Of a stretch of DNA of 48,474 nt, positions 34,622 through 43,896 are shown one piece after another. A program made the position numbers and the translations under genes. The notes beneath the pieces are model-generated. The model saw only the letters and a program-made list of their open reading frames with translations. It searched no databases and was not told the origin of the DNA. The first letter of the stretch is position 1. Each line of letters starts with the position of its first letter. The DNA comes from Campylobacterales bacterium (lineage in GTDB: Bacteria > Campylobacterota > Campylobacteria > Campylobacterales > JALSKU01). Location: NCBI GenBank assembly GCA_027044945.1, contig JALUBK010000064.1, forward strand, positions 1 to 48,474. Direction: 5' to 3'.

Positions 34622-36457
34622 TTATACTCTAAATTTATTTACTTCATTATTTATTTCACTATTTACATTTTTTAATTTTTCAGCAACTTCTATTAAATTT
34701 TCAGAAACTTTTTGTGTAACTTTTGCTTCTTGCATTAATTCATCAGTAGATTTTTTTAATACTATTGTATCTTTGTTTATTTTAATACTCTCATCAACTG
34801 CTTTTTTAGAAACTTGTAAAGTTGAATCTAATTTAACTTTTGTGTTATTAGATTTTTCGATTAAATTATTAGTAGATTTTACTATTTGTTGAGATTTTTG
34901 AGCTGTATTTTCTATTTCTTTTTTGGATTCTTCAACACTTTGAATTATCATTTGAATTACACTATCTATTTCAGTTGCACTTTTTTGAGTTCTCTCAGCT
35001 AGATTTCTAACTTCATCCGCAACTACTGCAAAACCTCTTCCATACTCTCCTGCTCTTGCGGCTTCTATTGCTGCATTTAATGCTAATAAATTAGTTTGGT
35101 CTGCTATTTCTTTTATTATAGAGATAATATTTTTGATTTGTTCAGTCTGATCTGCTAAAGCTGTTACATTTTCTGCTATGTGCATTTCTTTGTCAGAATC
35201 TTCATTAATAGAATTTCCAACTTGTTCTAAAGATAAAATTAAATCTTCAAAAACTTTTTTGGTCTCTTCAATGTCTTTAGCACTATTAATAACGATTGTT
35301 TTTGTCATTTCTATATTATCTGAAATTTCATCCACAAAATTTTTAGTTTTTATAATTTCATCATTTTGTTTTTTAACACTATTTGAAGTTAATTCAGAAT
35401 CTTTTTCAATTTCTTTTGTTATATCTTGAGATAACACAGAAGATTTTTTTAAAGAAAGTATTATTTCTTCAAGTTTATCCATAAATTTATTAATATTTTT
35501 TGCAATTTCTCCTATTTCGTCATTTGATTTAATTTCAACTCTTTTTGTTAAATCCCCTTCAGAGCTTGAAAGTTCTTCTATTTTTGAATTGAGAAGATTT
35601 ATTGAAGAAATTACATATTTTTTTATAAATAATAAACTTACAATAATAATAATTAAAGAAATTATAAACATAATAATTATAGTCATTTTCATTGTAGAAA
35701 CAGCATTATTCATCCAATTATTTGCTTCTTTTAAAAGTGTATTAGCTTTTGAAATTAAGTTATTTGAATATTTTCTCATTAATTGTTGATACTCTTTTTC
35801 TTTTAAGAAAACAGAGTGCAGTTTTATTATTCCGTTTTTATAGTTTTCTAAAAATCCTGGTATTCCTGCATCTTCTTCAAGGCTTCCAGGAGTGTTTTCT
35901 ATATGAATTTTTAGTTTATTAAGAATTGAAAGAATTAAATTATAATCTTTTTCATCTCTATACAAAAGAAAGTTTTTTTCTTTTATTTTAATTTGTGTTA
36001 CATAATCAAGTAAAACTATCTGGTCTTTTAGAGTTTGTAATCTTTCTTGAAAATTTCCTCTTGAATGAGTTAAATCACTTAGGGCATCTTCTCTTAATTT
36101 TTCAGAAGCGGCTTTTGCTTTATTGATGTTTATTCTGTTTTCTTCTATTAATTTTTTAGAAAGAGTTACTAATCTTGTATATTTATTAAAAGTAATTTTA
36201 GAATTTTGTAAATCTTTTGGCATTCCGATATCTTCTTCTAAAGTGCCGGGAGTATTTTCTATGTGAGTGTGAATTTTTTGAACATAATTCCAAACTAAAT
36301 TTTCATCTTTTTTATCTTCCTTTAAGAGATAATTTTTTTCTTTTATTTTTAGATTGAACACTAAATCTTTTAACTTTATCTGGTCATTTAATACTCTTTT
36401 ATTAGTTTTTATATTATTTACACCATAAAACACGGCACCAAAAATAACCAAAAACAC
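34622..36457 (-). CDS. Methyl-accepting chemotaxis protein with HBM-like sensor, N-terminus disrupted
   Basis: 611 aa from a GTG inside what should be the first membrane helix. The sensor has two similar halves (about 36-84 and 155-203), each with IKEKNxLL...DEKD and HIENTPGxLEEDxGxP, fitting a helical bimodular (HBM) ligand domain. TM2 is at about 258-281, then HAMP and the signalling coiled coil with [21 protein letters not shown] proper ribosome site and ATG lie upstream at 36504 in a different frame, so a one-base indel has probably split off the first eleven or so residues. Either a recent pseudogene, a sequencing error, or a receptor using the weak GTG. Confidence 0.85.
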   Translation of the reverse strand: MFLVIFGAVFYGVNNIKTNKRVLNDQIKLKDLVFNLKIKEKNYLLKEDKKDENLVWNYVQKIHTHIENTPGTLEEDIGMPKDLQNSKITFNKYTRLVTLSKKLIEENRININKAKAASEKLREDALSDLTHSRGNFQERLQTLKDQIVLLDYVTQIKIKEKNFLLYRDEKDYNLILSILNKLKIHIENTPGSLEEDAGIPGFLENYKNGIIKLHSVFLKEKEYQQLMRKYSNNLISKANTLLKEANNWMNNAVSTMKMTIIIMFIISLIIIIVSLLFIKKYVISSINLLNSKIEELSSSEGDLTKRVEIKSNDEIGEIAKNINKFMDKLEEIILSLKKSSVLSQDITKEIEKDSELTSNSVKKQNDEIIKTKNFVDEISDNIEMTKTIVINSAKDIEETKKVFEDLILSLEQVGNSINEDSDKEMHIAENVTALADQTEQIKNIISIIKEIADQTNLLALNAAIEAARAGEYGRGFAVVADEVRNLAERTQKSATEIDSVIQMIIQSVEESKKEIENTAQKSQQIVKSTNNLIEKSNNTKVKLDSTLQVSKKAVDESIKINKDTIVLKKSTDELMQEAKVTQKVSENLIEVAEKLKNVNSEINNEVNKFRV

Positions 36458-36504
36458 TACTAAAATAGTTCAAAGGTTAATCCTAACTTTTTAAATAAGC
36501 TCAT
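36457..36504 (-). other. Frameshifted original start of the chemoreceptor
   Basis: On the minus strand TAGGAGTAAAAA precedes an ATG at 36504 encoding MSLFKKLGLTF and then hits TAG. One base off, the other frame reads [16 protein letters not shown] into the receptor. Joined, they make a normal cytoplasmic start plus first membrane helix. The break is at TTTGAACTATT, where one missing base would restore the frame. Confidence 0.75.
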
Positions 36505-36841
36505 TTTTTACTCCTACTAATAAATTCTGTATAATTACATACAAAGAGATAAGCAAGATGATCACATTTTTTTTAGATCAATATTCTAAAGCTTAAAGCA
36601 TTAGAATAAATCTCTAAGGAGTCTATCACTTGCTTTAAATCCCAATAAGTTGATTAAGCCAATACAACTTGAGGCTGATTAAACTTCAAATCTTTACTGT
36701 ATTCATTTTTTTAAAGAGATCTCGTGAAACCGCATCCGATTTTGTGTAAATGACTTTTGCTAAAATAATTATACATAACTTTATCTAATATATCCATTAA
36801 GTCTATCTTAAAATAACATAGTTCTGTTACAATTTGAATAT
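36505..36841. other. Gene-free stretch with IS relic
   Basis: No ORF with a plausible start. It contains a small TGATC...GATCA inverted repeat near 36558-36580, the IS256-like solo end at 36727-36765, and presumably the receptor promoter near 36525. The remainder has no recognisable feature. Confidence 0.5.
36727..36765 (-). repeat. Solo IS256-like terminal inverted repeat (copy 2)
   Basis: The reverse complement matches 188-226 at 37 of 39 positions (GTCATTTACACAAAATCGG core). Neither copy has a transposase gene beside it. Together they show that an IS256-type element has been active in this genome. Confidence 0.55.
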
Positions 36842-37684
36842 TTAGTTTTGAATAATTTTAATTTTAGCTTTGCTTTTTAATTTTTGCATAGTGTTTACTG
36901 CCCAATTTTTAATTGTTTGTTTTTTTAAATCTTGTTTTACTTGATCTTTAACTAAATTAAATTTACTATTAAAAGCAGGAATATCATTTACTATATAATA
37001 TATTTCATATCCAAAATCTGTTTTTATTGGTTTTATAGTAAAAGTTCCTCTTTTCATGTTTTTCAATATAGGTTTTAATTGAGGATTTAAATCCATTGTG
37101 GCTATCTTACCAAAATATCCATAATTTTTTGCAGATGGTGCTAAAGAATATTTTTTAGCCATATACATAAAATCTTGTTCAACATTTTTTGATTTTTGAA
37201 GTTTGGAAATAATTTTATTAGCTTCTTTTTTTGTATTAACTACAATTATAGCTAAATCTTTATAAGCAACTGTATCATATTTATACTTATGAGTTTTATA
37301 ATATTTTTTCAATTCTTTGTTAGTAAAATTTAACTTTGCAAATTTTTTATTAATTAAATAACCAAAGGCTAATAAACCTTTTTTATTATAAAGCTGTTCT
37401 TTTGTCCATTTTCCTTTTGGTATTGTATTAATATGTTTTAATACTTTCAAAAATTTTTTTGATTTTACTATATTGGTGGAGAGGGCATAATCACAAGCCA
37501 ATCGTTCTTCAATAAGTCTATTGATAATTTTTTTTTGTATTTTTGTATTTAATTTTGCAAAATTTTTTGGTGCAACTTCAGTTGTTACTTTATGGCCATT
37601 TACTATAGCTAAAGTTTCGGAAGCAAATGCTATGCCTATCATTAAAGAAAGCATTACACCAATTTTTAATAAACTTTTTATCAT
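36842..37684 (-). CDS. Periplasmic parvulin-type peptidyl-prolyl isomerase / chaperone (SurA/PEB4-like)
   Basis: 280 aa with a signal peptide (about 1-21, ending AFAS). An N-terminal SurA-like helical region is followed by a parvulin domain (about 135-240: YKDLAIIVVNTKKEA, AKKYSLAPSAKNYGYFG, IKTDFGYEIYYI). The architecture matches C. jejuni PEB4 (Cj0596), which helps outer-membrane proteins fold. Expressed alone, since a terminator separates it from the cytochrome genes upstream. Confidence 0.88.
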   Translation of the reverse strand: MIKSLLKIGVMLSLMIGIAFASETLAIVNGHKVTTEVAPKNFAKLNTKIQKKIINRLIEERLACDYALSTNIVKSKKFLKVLKHINTIPKGKWTKEQLYNKKGLLAFGYLINKKFAKLNFTNKELKKYYKTHKYKYDTVAYKDLAIIVVNTKKEANKIISKLQKSKNVEQDFMYMAKKYSLAPSAKNYGYFGKIATMDLNPQLKPILKNMKRGTFTIKPIKTDFGYEIYYIVNDIPAFNSKFNLVKDQVKQDLKKQTIKNWAVNTMQKLKSKAKIKIIQN

Positions 37685-37716
37685 TTTTTTCCTTTTAATT
37701 ATCGTTTAAAATATAA

Positions 37717-37756
37717 AAAACGATAAAGAGAAAAAATATCTCTTCATCGTTTTTTT
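37717..37756. terminator. Rho-independent terminator after the HAO-type cytochrome gene
   Basis: AACGAT-AAGAGA and TCTCTT-ATCGTT form a 12-pair stem with one A-C bulge around an A/T loop, with T-runs on both sides (TTTTTT on either strand). It lies just past the minus-strand octaheme cytochrome gene and could act in both directions. Confidence 0.8.
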
Positions 37757-37766
37757 AAGAAGAATA

Positions 37767-39119
37767 TTAATTTCCTATTTTACCAGTTTTCATTCTTCTA
37801 TCATAAATAGCTTTTAGTTTTCTAATATCTTGTTGAACTTCAAATACTCCATGCCAATGTGAATAATCAGCGCCACCCATTTCAGCACCTTGTCTCATCC
37901 TTCTACCTTCATGATGCCATAAATGAAAATAAATTCTAAAAGCTGGATCGGCCCATACATCTTTTTTCAATAAACCTTTTTTCTTCAATGTTGTTATCAT
38001 AGCTTTGGCATCTTTTCCATAAACATTATATAATTCAACTTGTTTGTCAGCCATTATAAAAAAATTATTAGTAAAAGTTGTTGAATGACAAGAACTACAT
38101 ACTTGTTTCATTTGTGAACGAGCATAAGCACTACCTTTAGGATTTCCTGCCAATGGGTTACCTTTGGTAAATTTACCTGTTTTCATATAAGTAGATGCAG
38201 CAGTTTCGTAACCACCATTTCTAAGTTTTGAAATTGGAGCCCAAAGATTCCATTTAAGTCTTAAGTCCACATTGTGTGTTGATTTAAGATTACCTATGCC
38301 ACTCATATGACAAGTTGCACATGTAGGAGCTCTATAATCTCCTGGTTCCCAGGCATCAGGAGCAGAACTGTAATTCCATTTGCTACCTTCACTATTAAAT
38401 ATATGTCCATGCATAGAATTGTTATAAATTTCTATATCCGGATGATCAGGTCCTAAATGACATGATGCACAAGCAGCTGGTTTTCTAGCTTCCGCAATTG
38501 AAAATTTATGAGCAGAATGACAAGATGTACAATTTCCAACACCACCATCAGGATACACATCACCTATTCCATTATTAGGCCAAGTTTGAGGAGTTGGTTC
38601 TCCGCCTTTATTAACTTTGATTATATCTCCATGACATTGAGCACATCCTGTTGATTGTGGAGCATCACTAAGTCCCGGACAATCCCTTCCTTCATAATGA
38701 TGAATAAGTTTTTGCATAGATTTTTTAGACTTAATTTGTATAGCAGCTCTTGCATGTCCGCTATGTTCAAATTCTGTAACTTCTTGAGGATGACATCTTT
38801 CACAAGTTTTAGGGCTAACTAAAACCGAAATATATACATTTGTTCCTTTTACCCCCGGACAATTTTGACCTGCCATTGGATTATCTTTTTTAACAACATG
38901 ACAATCCATACAACTAACACCAACATGACCATGTCTGCTCTCTCTCCAGTCATTAACAATGCCAGGTGTCTTTTTGGCATGACATTCAATACAACTTACA
39001 GCAAGTTTCGTTAAATTCCTATTGACTTTTAGTGTTTTTACACTACTTAGACCACCAACATTAGCAGCAAGCAATAAACTTGATGTTGTTAATATTGATA
39101 ACACTGTTTTCTGTAACAT
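37767..39119 (-). CDS. Octaheme c-type cytochrome, hydroxylamine oxidoreductase family
   Basis: 450 aa with a signal peptide (about 1-19). Eight CxxCH haem sites start at C43, C70, C106, C159, C197, C217, C267 and C341. The C-terminal WHHEGRR...GADYSHWHG block (about 401-424) is HAO-like. In Campylobacterota such HAO proteins are thought to work in the reductive direction on nitrite or hydroxylamine rather than in ammonia oxidation. Whether the P460-type haem-Tyr crosslink residue is present needs alignment. Encoded 19 bases downstream of a tetraheme membrane cytochrome that would feed it electrons from quinol. Confidence 0.92.
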   Translation of the reverse strand: MLQKTVLSILTTSSLLLAANVGGLSSVKTLKVNRNLTKLAVSCIECHAKKTPGIVNDWRESRHGHVGVSCMDCHVVKKDNPMAGQNCPGVKGTNVYISVLVSPKTCERCHPQEVTEFEHSGHARAAIQIKSKKSMQKLIHHYEGRDCPGLSDAPQSTGCAQCHGDIIKVNKGGEPTPQTWPNNGIGDVYPDGGVGNCTSCHSAHKFSIAEARKPAACASCHLGPDHPDIEIYNNSMHGHIFNSEGSKWNYSSAPDAWEPGDYRAPTCATCHMSGIGNLKSTHNVDLRLKWNLWAPISKLRNGGYETAASTYMKTGKFTKGNPLAGNPKGSAYARSQMKQVCSSCHSTTFTNNFFIMADKQVELYNVYGKDAKAMITTLKKKGLLKKDVWADPAFRIYFHLWHHEGRRMRQGAEMGGADYSHWHGVFEVQQDIRKLKAIYDRRMKTGKIGN

Positions 39120-39138
39120 TTGTTCTCCTTTATAAAGT

Positions 39139-39684
39139 TTATTTCTTGTTTTTTAAGTAATCACCCAAATCTTTATGACCTACATGAGGATGACAACTTA
39201 CACAAGTTTTATTTGTTTTGCCTGAAAAATATGCTTTATGACCAAGAAATGCTTTCATGTTTGACATAGTTTCATTTTTTAAATTTGAATGGCATTCAAG
39301 ACAAGCACTATCATATACAAAATATTCTCTATCTTTTCTTTTGCCTTCCCAATCCTCCTTTTTTAAGTTATAAAAAGTTTCTGCATAAACATCATGAGAA
39401 CCTGTTTTTATTTTGGTAATTAAATAGTTCATGGTTGAATCATGTGGTAGATGACAATCAACACATTTTACCACTATTCCTTTATTGTTTGCTCCACCAT
39501 GAATACTGTGATTGTATGATTCAGCCATCGGTTTCATGGTGTGACATTTTGCACAAAATTCTTCACCACTTGTTTTATGAATCATAACCGCACTGGCAAA
39601 AGCAATCAAAAGTCCTATTGCTATACCTATAATTATTAATATAATTATAGTAACCAATTTAGAACTTATTTTTTTTCCTTTCAC
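39139..39684 (-). CDS. NapC/NrfH-family tetraheme membrane cytochrome (HAO partner)
   Basis: 181 aa, one N-terminal membrane helix (about 10-34) and four CxxCH sites (C44, C74, C128, C161). It starts with GTG after an AAAGGAG site. NrfH/NapC proteins oxidise membrane quinol and pass electrons to a periplasmic reductase, here most likely the octaheme protein encoded next. The CAKCHTMKPMAESYNHSIH segment (44-62) is typical for the first, quinol-proximal haem. Confidence 0.93.
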   Translation of the reverse strand: MKGKKISSKLVTIIILIIIGIAIGLLIAFASAVMIHKTSGEEFCAKCHTMKPMAESYNHSIHGGANNKGIVVKCVDCHLPHDSTMNYLITKIKTGSHDVYAETFYNLKKEDWEGKRKDREYFVYDSACLECHSNLKNETMSNMKAFLGHKAYFSGKTNKTCVSCHPHVGHKDLGDYLKNKK

Positions 39685-39696
39685 ATGTACTCCTTT

Positions 39697-39735
39697 TATA
39701 TTTAAATTATATATTTAAATTATATATTTAAATTA
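39697..39735. repeat. Three tandem 13-bp repeats in the cytochrome operon leader
   Basis: TATATTTAAATTA occurs three times without a break between the presumed promoter (-10 at 39745-39750) and the ribosome site. The unit is nearly palindromic (TTTAAA core). Copy number could vary by slippage and change leader length. Confidence 0.75.
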
Positions 39736-39744
39736 TATTATTGT

Positions 39745-39750
39745 ATTATA
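39745..39750 (-). promoter_or_regulatory. -10 box of the NrfH-like/HAO operon
   Basis: The minus strand reads TTATACTATAATAC. Just upstream, TTAACCTTAAC (39768-39778, plus strand) forms a direct TTAAC repeat that could bind a regulator, which is inference. Confidence 0.5.
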
Positions 39751-39856
39751 GTATAAAATAAATAAATTAACCTTAACATAAGTCAATATTTTAAAAAATA
39801 ATTATTAAATTGTTTTTTTAAAATTTTTTCAGATTTATTTTTAAGCAAAAATAAGC

Positions 39857-39862
39857 TATAAT
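39857..39862 (+). promoter_or_regulatory. -10 box of yggT
   Basis: AAGCTATAATTAT contains TATAAT 34 bases before the ATG. An AAGGAG site precedes the start codon. Confidence 0.5.
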
Positions 39863-39895
39863 TATATTTATAATAGAATCTAAGGAGTAAAAAAT

Positions 39896-40171
39896 ATGAT
39901 AGTTTTAATCACATTTTTACAAATGTTTAAAATGATAATAAGTCTTTATATATGGGTTGTTGTTATAGCAGCTCTCATCTCTTGGGTTCGGCCAGATCCT
40001 TACAATCCAATCGTTCAAGTTCTTTATAAATTGACTGAACCAATATATATGTATATAAGAAAATATATACCTACTATTATTGGAGGCATTGATTTGGCAC
40101 CACTTATTTTGATATTTGCTTTAGAATTTTTAGAGATGCTTATATCAAATATTTTATATAGATTGTTATAA
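39896..40171 (+). CDS. yggT: YggT-family membrane protein
   Basis: 91 aa with two hydrophobic helices (about 3-26 and 66-86) and the conserved ISWVRPDPYNPIVQVLYKLTEP loop (about 28-49), the YggT signature. Roles in osmotic shock uptake or cell division have been proposed. It is 16 bases before slt, the same order as in C. jejuni. Confidence 0.92.
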   Translation: MIVLITFLQMFKMIISLYIWVVVIAALISWVRPDPYNPIVQVLYKLTEPIYMYIRKYIPTIIGGIDLAPLILIFALEFLEMLISNILYRLL

Positions 40172-40187
40172 TTTATAAATAAATAAA

Positions 40188-41795
40188 ATGAGAATATATT
40201 TTAAATTTATTATTTTATTTGTTTTGTTTCTAAGCTTTTCTTATGCAAAAAACATTTCATTTGCTTCTTTAAATAATTTGCCAAGAAGCACTTCTAAAGA
40301 TTATTATATATGGAAATATTTAGATAATAATATAACTACAAAACAAGCTTATGCTTTAATGTCTCAAGTTTATAACATGAATAAAAAATTATTTATAAAA
40401 TTTGCGAAGAGAATTAACAAGCCTATTTATAAAAAAATTTTAAAATGCTATGAAATGAAACCAAATGACTTTTTTAAAAGCGATGCAGATTGTATTAAAA
40501 TAGGATTTAGCATCTATGATGCAACAAAAATATCAAAACAAAAACTTAAAATTATTGAAAATATAGAACAAAATAAATATCCAAATTTTTATCAATCCTT
40601 GCAAATAATTAGCGATAAAAAACCTTTTAAAAAATTGATGAAATCAAATAAAGATATTTTTTTTAAAGTTTTTAATCAAGTTGGTTCTGTATATAGAGAA
40701 AAATATTTTAATCATATAATACCGAAAAATAAACTAAAAGATTTAATTTCTGATAAAAGATTTAATCAAACTATTCAATTAATCATGACAGATCCGAAAT
40801 TAAATTATTTGCAAAAATCTCTGTTAAATATAAACAGTAGCAAACTTTATGCAAATAGTATTTTTTTCTTAGGCTTGAATGCTTTAAAATTTAATCAAAA
40901 TAAAAAAGCATTAAAATATTTAAAACAGGCAAAAAGAAAATATTATTTTAGATTTGATAAAGATAAAGTTCTTTTTTGGCAATACTTAATTACTAAAAAT
41001 AAAAATTATTTGCAAAAATTAAGTAAAAGCTTTGAAATCAATATTTATTCATTATATGCTTCAGAATTATTATCCATACCACACAAAAAGGTTATTTCAA
41101 ATTTATATTGTAAAAACATAAAACCTCATGAAAATATTAAAAATCCTTTTGTATGGCTTCGTTTATTAAATCAAATAGACAATAAAGATACAAATCTTAC
41201 AAAAATGGTTAAAAATTTTAAAAGCTGTAAAGAATTGCCTTATAAAGCTTTTGTTTTAACGAAATTAAATTATAAAAACGATTATTTTATTATGCCTTAT
41301 AAAAAATATATAAATAATTTAAATATTAACACAAAAGCACTTATATATGCAATAGGAAGACAAGAAAGTAGATTTATCCCCTCTTCCATTTCATCTTCTT
41401 ATGCTTTAGGAATAATGCAATTTATGCCTTTTTTAGCTAAAGCTACTGCCAAACAAAAAAAAATAAAAAATTTTGATTTGGATATGATGTTTAATCCTAA
41501 AATTTCTTATACTTTTTCTATTAATTATATTAAATATTTAAAAAAACATTTAAAAAATCCTCTTTTGATAGCTTATGCTTATAACGGAGGTATAGGCTTT
41601 ACAAAGCGATTATTAAAAGAAGGTTTTTTCAAAAAAGGAAAATATGAACCTTTTTTAAGTATGGAATTAATCCCTTACAATGAAAGCAAAAGATATGGAA
41701 AAAAAGTTTTGGCAAATTATATCATATATAAAGAATTGCTTGGAAAACCTGTAAAACTTACAACTCTTTTTCAAAAGTTACAGACTTCTTTATGA
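40188..41795 (+). CDS. slt: Soluble lytic murein transglycosylase
   Basis: 535 aa with a signal peptide (about 1-20, SYA-K). A long superhelical N-terminal region is followed by the transglycosylase domain (about 380-520): catalytic Glu in IGRQESRFIP (about 387-396), then SSYALGIMQFMP (about 401-412) and AYNGGIGFTKRLL (about 464-476). It cleaves peptidoglycan in the periplasm, forming anhydromuropeptides. Its end overlaps a convergent lipoprotein gene by 38 bases. Confidence 0.94.
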   Translation: MRIYFKFIILFVLFLSFSYAKNISFASLNNLPRSTSKDYYIWKYLDNNITTKQAYALMSQVYNMNKKLFIKFAKRINKPIYKKILKCYEMKPNDFFKSDADCIKIGFSIYDATKISKQKLKIIENIEQNKYPNFYQSLQIISDKKPFKKLMKSNKDIFFKVFNQVGSVYREKYFNHIIPKNKLKDLISDKRFNQTIQLIMTDPKLNYLQKSLLNINSSKLYANSIFFLGLNALKFNQNKKALKYLKQAKRKYYFRFDKDKVLFWQYLITKNKNYLQKLSKSFEINIYSLYASELLSIPHKKVISNLYCKNIKPHENIKNPFVWLRLLNQIDNKDTNLTKMVKNFKSCKELPYKAFVLTKLNYKNDYFIMPYKKYINNLNINTKALIYAIGRQESRFIPSSISSSYALGIMQFMPFLAKATAKQKKIKNFDLDMMFNPKISYTFSINYIKYLKKHLKNPLLIAYAYNGGIGFTKRLLKEGFFKKGKYEPFLSMELIPYNESKRYGKKVLANYIIYKELLGKPVKLTTLFQKLQTSL

Positions 41796-42249
41796 ATTGC
41801 CCATTTTCAAAAGTAAGAGTGAGAGTTCTGCTCTTTTTTGCAGGAAATTTTAAAAGATAATAATCACTCCAAATATTTTTAAAAGGTAATAATTTTAAAT
41901 ATTTGCTATTAGCTTTGAGTTTTTGCATATCATCCAAAGAAGAATCATTGTTTAAAGATATTTTGTAAAATGGATTTAAAGAGTCTTTGCTTTTTTTATT
42001 TGTATCGTTGCTAATATAAATTCCAACTAAAAATATATCTTCCTTATTATTTGCTTGTTTAAATTGTAAAGGATTTAAATATGTAACAATAATGATAATT
42101 TTTGTTCCATCTAAATTTTTTATTATTGCTTTTCTAGTATTTACAATACTTAATTGATACATTTTATCGATATTTGATTGTTTGAGTGGAATATCTTTTT
42201 CGCATCCAGATAAAAACAAAATCAATAAAACAGTTAAAAATATTTTCAT
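41758..42249 (-). CDS. Putative lipoprotein
   Basis: 163 aa. N-terminal signal with lipobox LSGC (Cys16), so probably anchored in a membrane. The remainder is beta-rich with no family I recognise. Encoded convergent to slt and divergent from mobB. C. jejuni has a comparable small gene (Cj0842) here in the same orientation relative to its neighbours. Confidence 0.8.
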   Translation of the reverse strand: MKIFLTVLLILFLSGCEKDIPLKQSNIDKMYQLSIVNTRKAIIKNLDGTKIIIIVTYLNPLQFKQANNKEDIFLVGIYISNDTNKKSKDSLNPFYKISLNNDSSLDDMQKLKANSKYLKLLPFKNIWSDYYLLKFPAKKSRTLTLTFENGQFIKKSVTFEKEL

Positions 42250-42320
42250 ATTTACCTCCTAAAAATAAAAGTATATTATAAAAGCTATAACAATTTTATT
42301 AAACAATAAAAACTTTTATA

Positions 42321-42326
42321 GTATAA
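42321..42326 (+). promoter_or_regulatory. -10 box of the mobB-fbp-metG operon
   Basis: TTTTATAGTATAATGAGG has a perfect TATAAT 29 bases before the mobB ATG. Confidence 0.55.
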
Positions 42327-42354
42327 TGAGGCTAATTTTATTAAAGAAGTTGAA

Positions 42355-42852
42355 ATGAAAAAGATAAAGGTTGCTTTTACTGGTCCTTCAAATAGTGGAA
42401 AGACTACTACTATTGTTAAGATCGCAGAAAAATTAACAAAAAATTATAAAGTCAGTATTATTAAAAATGATCCAGCTGATAAGGCTGAATTTGATACAAA
42501 AGGAAAAGATAGTTGGAAATTTTCTAATACAGGGGCTAATGTAGCAGTTCTTTCTCCTACAAGAACGACTATGTTTTACAAAGAACATAAAGAAGTTTCA
42601 GATGTTGCAAAATTATTTGGTGATTATGATGTCCTGCTTATTGAGGGATTAAAAGAGTTGGATTTTCCTAGAATTGGTATTTTTAGAGATAAAATAGATG
42701 TAAATTATTTTCCTTATATTAAAGCCTTGGCTATTGATAATTCTATTAATATAACCGATTATGATATACCTTGTTATGTAGATATATTAGACTTAAATGA
42801 TATAGATATGATTATAGATTGGATTTTTAAAAATGGAGTAAATGATGATTGA
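42355..42852 (+). CDS. mobB: Molybdopterin-guanine dinucleotide biosynthesis adapter MobB
   Basis: 165 aa P-loop protein: [21 protein letters not shown] (7-27) Walker A, then [20 protein letters not shown] (about 38-57) and [15 protein letters not shown] (about 98-112). It assists MobA in making the guanylated molybdenum cofactor for enzymes such as nitrate reductase or formate dehydrogenase. It overlaps fbp by 11 bases. Confidence 0.92.
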   Translation: MKKIKVAFTGPSNSGKTTTIVKIAEKLTKNYKVSIIKNDPADKAEFDTKGKDSWKFSNTGANVAVLSPTRTTMFYKEHKEVSDVAKLFGDYDVLLIEGLKELDFPRIGIFRDKIDVNYFPYIKALAIDNSINITDYDIPCYVDILDLNDIDMIIDWIFKNGVNDD

Positions 42853-43690
42853 ACTTATTGAAGCTGTTGAAAAAATTGCTAAAAGAATTGAAAGTGCTTT
42901 TATAGATGAAGATGTTTTATATAATGATACAGTAAATGCCACTGGTGATGTCCAGCTAAAATTGGATATAAAAAGTGATTTGATTGTGGAAGAAGAATTT
43001 AGTAAAGTTTTTACTGTTAAAAATATCATAAGTGAGGAAAAAGAAGATATTCTTACAATAAATCCAAAAGGCAAATATACTATTGCTTATGACCCACTCG
43101 ATGGTTCAAGTTTGGCTGATGTCAATCTAAGTGTAGGTTCTATTTTTGGTATATATGAAGGCGGAATGAAAGGGAAAAATTTAAAAGCAGCAATATATAT
43201 CATATATGGTCCTAGGACTGAGATTGTGATAGCTAGAGACGATGTTGAAGTATATAAACTCATGCATAATGGTAAATTCAAATATTTAAAAACTGTTAAT
43301 TTGAACGAAAAAGGTAAATTAAATTCACCTGGTGGAACACAACAGTGTTGGTCAAAATTTCATAAGCAAATGATTGATAAACTTTTTAGCGAAGGATATA
43401 GATTGAGATATTCTGGCGGAATGGTTCCCGATCTTCATCAAATACTTATAAAAGGTGGTGGTCTTTTTTCATATCCAGGAGCAACTGATAGACCAAAAGG
43501 AAAATTAAGAATGCTTTTTGAAGTTTTTCCTTTTGCATATATTTATGAAAAAGCAGGTGGAGAAGCAATAGACGGATATAAAAGACTTTTAGATTTGGAA
43601 CCATCACATATACACGATACGACACCTTGTTTTTTCGGTTCAAAAACTGAAATAGCATTGGTAAAAAAAGTTTACAAGGAAAATGGTTGA
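42842..43690 (+). CDS. fbp: Fructose-1,6-bisphosphatase class I
   Basis: 282 aa. Gluconeogenic and pentose-cycle enzyme. Metal ligands lie in IISEEKED (about 60-67) and the signature [24 protein letters not shown] (about 82-105). Near the C-terminus [26 protein letters not shown] (about 220-245) completes the active site. It starts inside mobB with GGAG five bases upstream. Confidence 0.95.
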   Translation: MMIELIEAVEKIAKRIESAFIDEDVLYNDTVNATGDVQLKLDIKSDLIVEEEFSKVFTVKNIISEEKEDILTINPKGKYTIAYDPLDGSSLADVNLSVGSIFGIYEGGMKGKNLKAAIYIIYGPRTEIVIARDDVEVYKLMHNGKFKYLKTVNLNEKGKLNSPGGTQQCWSKFHKQMIDKLFSEGYRLRYSGGMVPDLHQILIKGGGLFSYPGATDRPKGKLRMLFEVFPFAYIYEKAGGEAIDGYKRLLDLEPSHIHDTTPCFFGSKTEIALVKKVYKENG

Positions 43691-43884
43691 ATAAAGAAGA
43701 ACAAAATAAATATATCAAAGCTTTAGAAGAAGAAACTTTAAACTTAAAAGTTTGTCAAAAAAGTAAAAATATAGACAGTTGTCTTAAATGTGAAAAGATA
43801 ATTGGATGTAAAACAAGAAATAACTATGTAAAAACCGTTTATAACAGTATGAATAAAGGACAAAGCGGTGGATTTGAATTTTAA
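43687..43884 (+). CDS. Small conserved-looking Cys protein (65 aa)
   Basis: TTG start overlapping the fbp stop. Four cysteines (residues 23, 32, 35 and 41) in a CX8CX2CX5C arrangement suggest a zinc or iron-sulfur site. The end is a flexible QSGGFEF. The same position in C. jejuni (Cj0839c) carries a small gene. Function unknown. Confidence 0.75.
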   Translation: MNKEEQNKYIKALEEETLNLKVCQKSKNIDSCLKCEKIIGCKTRNNYVKTVYNSMNKGQSGGFEF

Positions 43885-43896
43885 GGATAAAAAAAG

